Assembly: GCA_019454045.1 (NCBI GenBank)
Contig: SKCR01019539.1
Coordinates: 1-64,000, forward strand
From: Zanthoxylum bungeanum
Lineage: Eukaryota > Streptophyta > Magnoliopsida > Sapindales > Rutaceae
DNA: 64,000 nt
Reading direction: 5' to 3'
A program made the position numbers and the translations under genes. This document shows positions 60,729-64,000 of the stretch, one piece after another; position 1 is the first letter of the stretch; every line of letters starts with the position of its first letter. The notes below the pieces were generated by a model. That model had not been told where the DNA came from, made no database searches, and worked only from the letters and a program-made list of their open reading frames with translations.

Positions 60729-61440
60729 GTTAATCTCATTCAAAAATATGCAGCATAAATAATTATTTTCCTATTATTATGAATCATATTTATAATATGT
60801 TATTTTATTTAAGGAGAAACCCCGATAATGTATATGCTTCAAGCAGCAAATATATTTCTGCCAATGTATAATATTTTATTTTATTGTATAAGTTTTTATT
60901 GAGCATACTTTGAATCAAGCCACTCGTCATGGCATCAAAACTAACATTTGAATTAACAAACAAACATAACATATAAAGTTTGGTGGATTGATTTAAGAGA
61001 ATGTGGATTACATAAAAATTCTATATCAAAACTATAGTTATCTGGGCATATTCAAGACATTGGAAAAGTAATTGCTGAAATCCTCCAAATGAATTATCAT
61101 TTATATTGGAGTAGTAATTGTTGAAATCCTCTAAATGAATCATGAACATATAGTGCAGTGGCAGGAACATGTTCAATCTGCATGCAAATTCAAATGAAAG
61201 GTAACTACAGTTGCTAATACAGTTAAATATGGTATATAAAAAAAAGTAAACAAAACCAATTTACACTTACGACGTTGCTATCTTGTGTTGAGAATTGAAT
61301 AGAATGTAATAGAGCATGCCTGCAGAGAATTCCTCTAAACTGAAACCTTGAGCAACTATAAATAATTTCTCCTTTCTCTTTTCAAAGTAAACTTTAAAGA
61401 AAGTTCTTTTTCCCCCCACCAACTTTCACATCTTCTCTTA

Positions 61441-62800
61441 CTACATGTCTGATCCCACCGAATTGGCAACTTCGCAATACATCTTTCTAATTAACTCTTG
61501 CTGAAATTCTTTGAACTTTGAAAGGGTATAAACTTCATGTATTTGCTGTTTCATCTTGTATTCTGTTACACAAGGAAGTTGCTGTGAAAGTGACTTCATA
61601 TCTTCTCTTACTTCTTTTTCAACTTTACTCCACAAAGCTTGGTTATACTGCTCAACAAATCGTTTCAATGTTATTTTTGAGTAACATATCCATCAAATAA
61701 GACATTCATACTTTCACTACATTGAATGGTTGACATGCCTACCCAAAAACTATTCTTTAGAAAACACGGAACTCAATGATGTTTGTCATGATATAACCCA
61801 ATAAGCCATTCATTACCGCCCAAATCATATTGAACAAGCATATAATGCCAAGTTTCCTCAAATTACGCAACACATTGTGAATCATAAACAACGAAATGTA
61901 ATAACTGAGTGATTACATGATATTCCGTATAACCTCCTAATTTTTCAGAAACTTTCTTCAGTATATGCCACAAACACCACTGATGTCGAGTAGTAGGAAA
62001 AATAATCTCAATCGCCTTTTTCATTGCCTTGTCTTGGTCAGTAATGATTCCAATAGGTGCAGCATTGGACATGCAAGATAGTCATGTCCTAAATAACCAT
62101 GTAAAAGTCTCAGTGTCCTCATGTGATATCAATCGACATCCTAACAATATAGAATGACCATGATGATTAACTCCCATAAATGGGGCGAATGGCATGTCAT
62201 ACTTATTTGTTAGATATGTGGTGTCAAATGTAATAACATCACCAAAAGATTTGTAGGCTGCCCTACTCATCGGATCAGCCCAAAAAATAGTTTTTAATCG
62301 AGCTTCATCATCCAAGTTGAAGTTAAAGTAAAACCTATCGTCTTCTGCTTACATTTTCATCAAGTAGTTTTGTAAAACAACAGCATCTCCTTCGCCAATT
62401 CGTAATCTTCTTTATTTGTCAACATGATTTTTACAATCTCTTACCGTGAATGTAACATTTTCATGCCCACCAGCTTCAATAACAAGAGAATTGCTACTTT
62501 GGGCAACTCTTATTTCAGTTCTATCATTTATCTCAAGTTTCTTTTTTGCATGTACATTAATGCTACAGTTACATCTGAAATACTTCAACTTCGATGGTGA
62601 TAATAATTTATGGTTGTGCTTGGGAACTAAGGTTCGAACCCTCCATTTTCCAACTTCATCTACACATCCACAAATTTTAGCATTATAACCAATTTTTGAA
62701 TTAGGTTGGGGCTTTAAATATTACTCGATGTCATTTTTGAAAAGCCGCTTCTCCCACAAGCAAATGTCACATACCTAACATTCTCATCACCCTTTTTTTT
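61441..62800 (-). pseudogene. FAR1/FHY3-type MULE transposase, broken
   Basis: FAR1/FHY3 factors derive from MULE transposases of this type. Reading from 62,800: YVTFACGRSGF-like FAR1 DNA-binding region, KVRTL.../HNHKLLSPSK and FRCNCSINVHAKKKLEIND, then VIEAGGHENV, the MULE core DEARLKTIFWADPMSRAAYKSFGDV...FDTTYLTNKYDMPFAPF and GIITDQDKAMKKAI with WCLWHILKK, and the C-terminal LSKFKEFQQEL. In-frame stops occur near 62,714, 62,415 and 62,350, and frames change near 62,080 and 61,860. The catalytic D-D-E region is only partly kept. Dead copy. Confidence 0.85.
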
Positions 62801-62811
62801 ACTATTTCTCC

Positions 62812-62853
62812 GCAAAACGCATCATCTGCTGTTGTTCTGGAAAATTATTTGTA
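62812..62853 (-). repeat. MULE right terminal inverted repeat
   Basis: Inverse copy of 59,116-59,157. Its inner edge touches the start of the transposase leader. Confidence 0.88.
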
Positions 62854-63641
62854 ACATTACATTACATATAATGTAAATTACAAATAAAATTATTATCTAA
62901 AAAAAAAAATTATAATATAAATTTAAACCGGTTCCAGCGGTTCCAACCGGTTCGGCTAGGGTAGGAACCCTAACCGAACCGGTTAGGTTCCGGTTCGGTT
63001 CCGGAACCGGTTGGAATCGGAACCGTCCGGTTCCAACCGGTTCGGTTCCGGTTCCGAATCGAAACCTTAGCCGAGTCTATTTCATGCAACCCGTATTTGT
63101 ATAATTCCTCTGCTGAACATATAATTACATACACACGAACATCCATTCACATACCATATTCCCTTGATTGCTGAGAAATTTTAATTGGTATAGTTTTAGA
63201 AATGTTATTTTTAATTATTGTTTTTAATAATATTAATATTAAAATCAATATTTTAAATGGGTCTTGGGCCGGGCTTAGGTTTTTGCATTAAACCCAAATC
63301 CCAAATCCGGCCCAATATCAGCCTAGAAAAGAAAATCTCGGGAACCCAAAATTAATAAAACATCACGTTTTTCATTTGGTATTATTAAGAAGAAGAAAAT
63401 GTCCAATCCAATAACATAAAATAATTGTACACGTGTTACAATTTTCGGAAAAATAAACAATACCTTTTTCTAATTTTTTTTTTTTAAAATCGCCGTTAAA
63501 TTACCCAAACTTAAGTGGAGCAGATAAAATTCCTACTATCTTGTATTCTTACAAAAAATACACCCCTAAATTCGAAACCAAACTCAACCAAATCATAAAT
63601 CATTTGCCGCCAAATTACATTGATATGCATAGCTTCATAAC
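62854..63641. other. Intergenic, with GGTTCC low-complexity block
   Basis: 62,925-63,065 is a dense run of ccggttcc/aaccggttcgg words with internal palindromes, of a kind common in plant repeats. Around 63,257-63,330 is a shorter gggccgggc block resembling the GC-rich MITEs at 11,683 and 13,741. No gene found. Confidence 0.55.
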
Positions 63642-64000
63642 CTATAACAGATATTTTTCTTTGCAGCATTGAACAGCTTCATCAAGCATTTCTTCAACTC
63701 CATACTTGAACTCAATCCACAGTCTAAGAGCTTCTTTGATGATATTTTAGGTCTTTCATGAGCCTTAATTTCCTTCAAACGCCTACGAAATTGAAGGGAT
63801 ACAAAATTTTATGGCAATAATAAGTAAATAAAAAATGAAATGAAAAATTACCATGAAACAGAAACTCACTCTGCTGTCGGTAGCTCAAATTCTGGGTAAT
63901 TTTCAGAGAAGTACCCAAACATTTCATCAATTGTCAATTCGGCTGATGAGCAAATGTACCTCCCTTTAGAATTAGGATTTTCAAGTAGAAAGATTCCTGC
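63642..64000 (-). pseudogene. Second DFR/vestitone reductase-like gene, 3' end, frameshifted
   Basis: Two exons are visible; the rest lies beyond the window. Exon 64000-63870 encodes [17 protein letters not shown] and LTIDEMFGYFSENYPEFELPTAE with a GTGAGT donor. The last exon 63782-63642 encodes LKEIKAHERPKISSKKLLDCG, then loses frame near 63,714 (one base short), after which FKYGVEEMLDEAVQCCKEK can be read to a TAG at 63,642. The intron has the same place and phase as intron 3 of the gene at 15,355. The frameshift would alter the last 25 or so residues. It could be a sequencing error, so pseudogene status is provisional. Confidence 0.8.

Larger units (their letters stand above)
59116..62853. 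mobile_element. Mutator-like element (MULE), 3.7 kb
   Basis: Bounded by 42-bp terminal inverted repeats (59,116-59,157 and 62,812-62,853) that agree at 39 positions. The element carries a FAR1-type transposase on the minus strand, a GRF-like zinc-finger fragment on the plus strand and a direct duplication of 222 bp near its left end. A 9-11 bp target duplication, usual for MULEs, was not found in the flanks. The transposase is broken, so this copy is not autonomous. It adjoins the end of the possible old LTR. Confidence 0.8.

Overview
This window is nuclear DNA of a flowering plant, probably a eudicot. Two intron-rich plant genes lie on the minus strand with GT-AG introns. The rest is mostly plant transposable elements: Copia and Tat/Ogre-type LTR retrotransposons, a Helitron, SINEs, LINE scraps, hAT-like MITEs and a Mutator-like element. 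The sequence does not let me name the species.

Left part (1-17,300). A complete 21-exon gene of the SEC1/KEULE family (371-10,330, minus strand) encodes a Sec1/Munc18 protein of about 670 residues for vesicle fusion and cytokinesis. Its introns hold a LINE fragment, a probable solo LTR, a miniature TRIM-like Copia element with intact target-site duplication, a Helitron and a SINE. Between the genes is a tandem segmental duplication of about 1.5-2 kb carrying hAT-like MITEs; one MITE has its empty site preserved in the sister copy. A 4-exon NADPH-dependent reductase of the vestitone reductase/DFR-like family (15,355-17,156, minus strand) follows. The last exons of a second, closely related reductase, with a frameshift, lie at the far right edge (63,642-64,000).

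Central part (18,756-59,111). The two reductases are separated by a nest of retrotransposons, each dated relative to the others by its 5-bp target-site duplication. A probable old LTR received two Copia elements. Copia-1 (20,820-31,622, minus strand, TSD ggatc) has a decayed pol and a foreign solo LTR (29,496-31,608, TSD cacca) inside its 5' LTR. Copia-2 (32,034-58,087, plus strand, TSD tatat) is a LARD-like non-coding element. It was in turn entered by a Tat/Ogre-type Gypsy element (38,730-55,519, TSD gatat), whose pol was cut by a related solo LTR (48,671-51,648, TSD cctgg).

Right part (59,116-62,853). A Mutator-like element with 42-bp terminal inverted repeats carries a broken FAR1-type transposase and a fragment encoding a GRF-like zinc finger.

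The most unusual signal is in the non-coding internal domain of Copia-2 (34,543-38,729). It has no credible reading frame but is densely filled with hairpins, including nested 10-bp perfect stems. Near its start, four hairpins carry almost the same 14-nt loop on stems of different sequence, which suggests selection on RNA structure.
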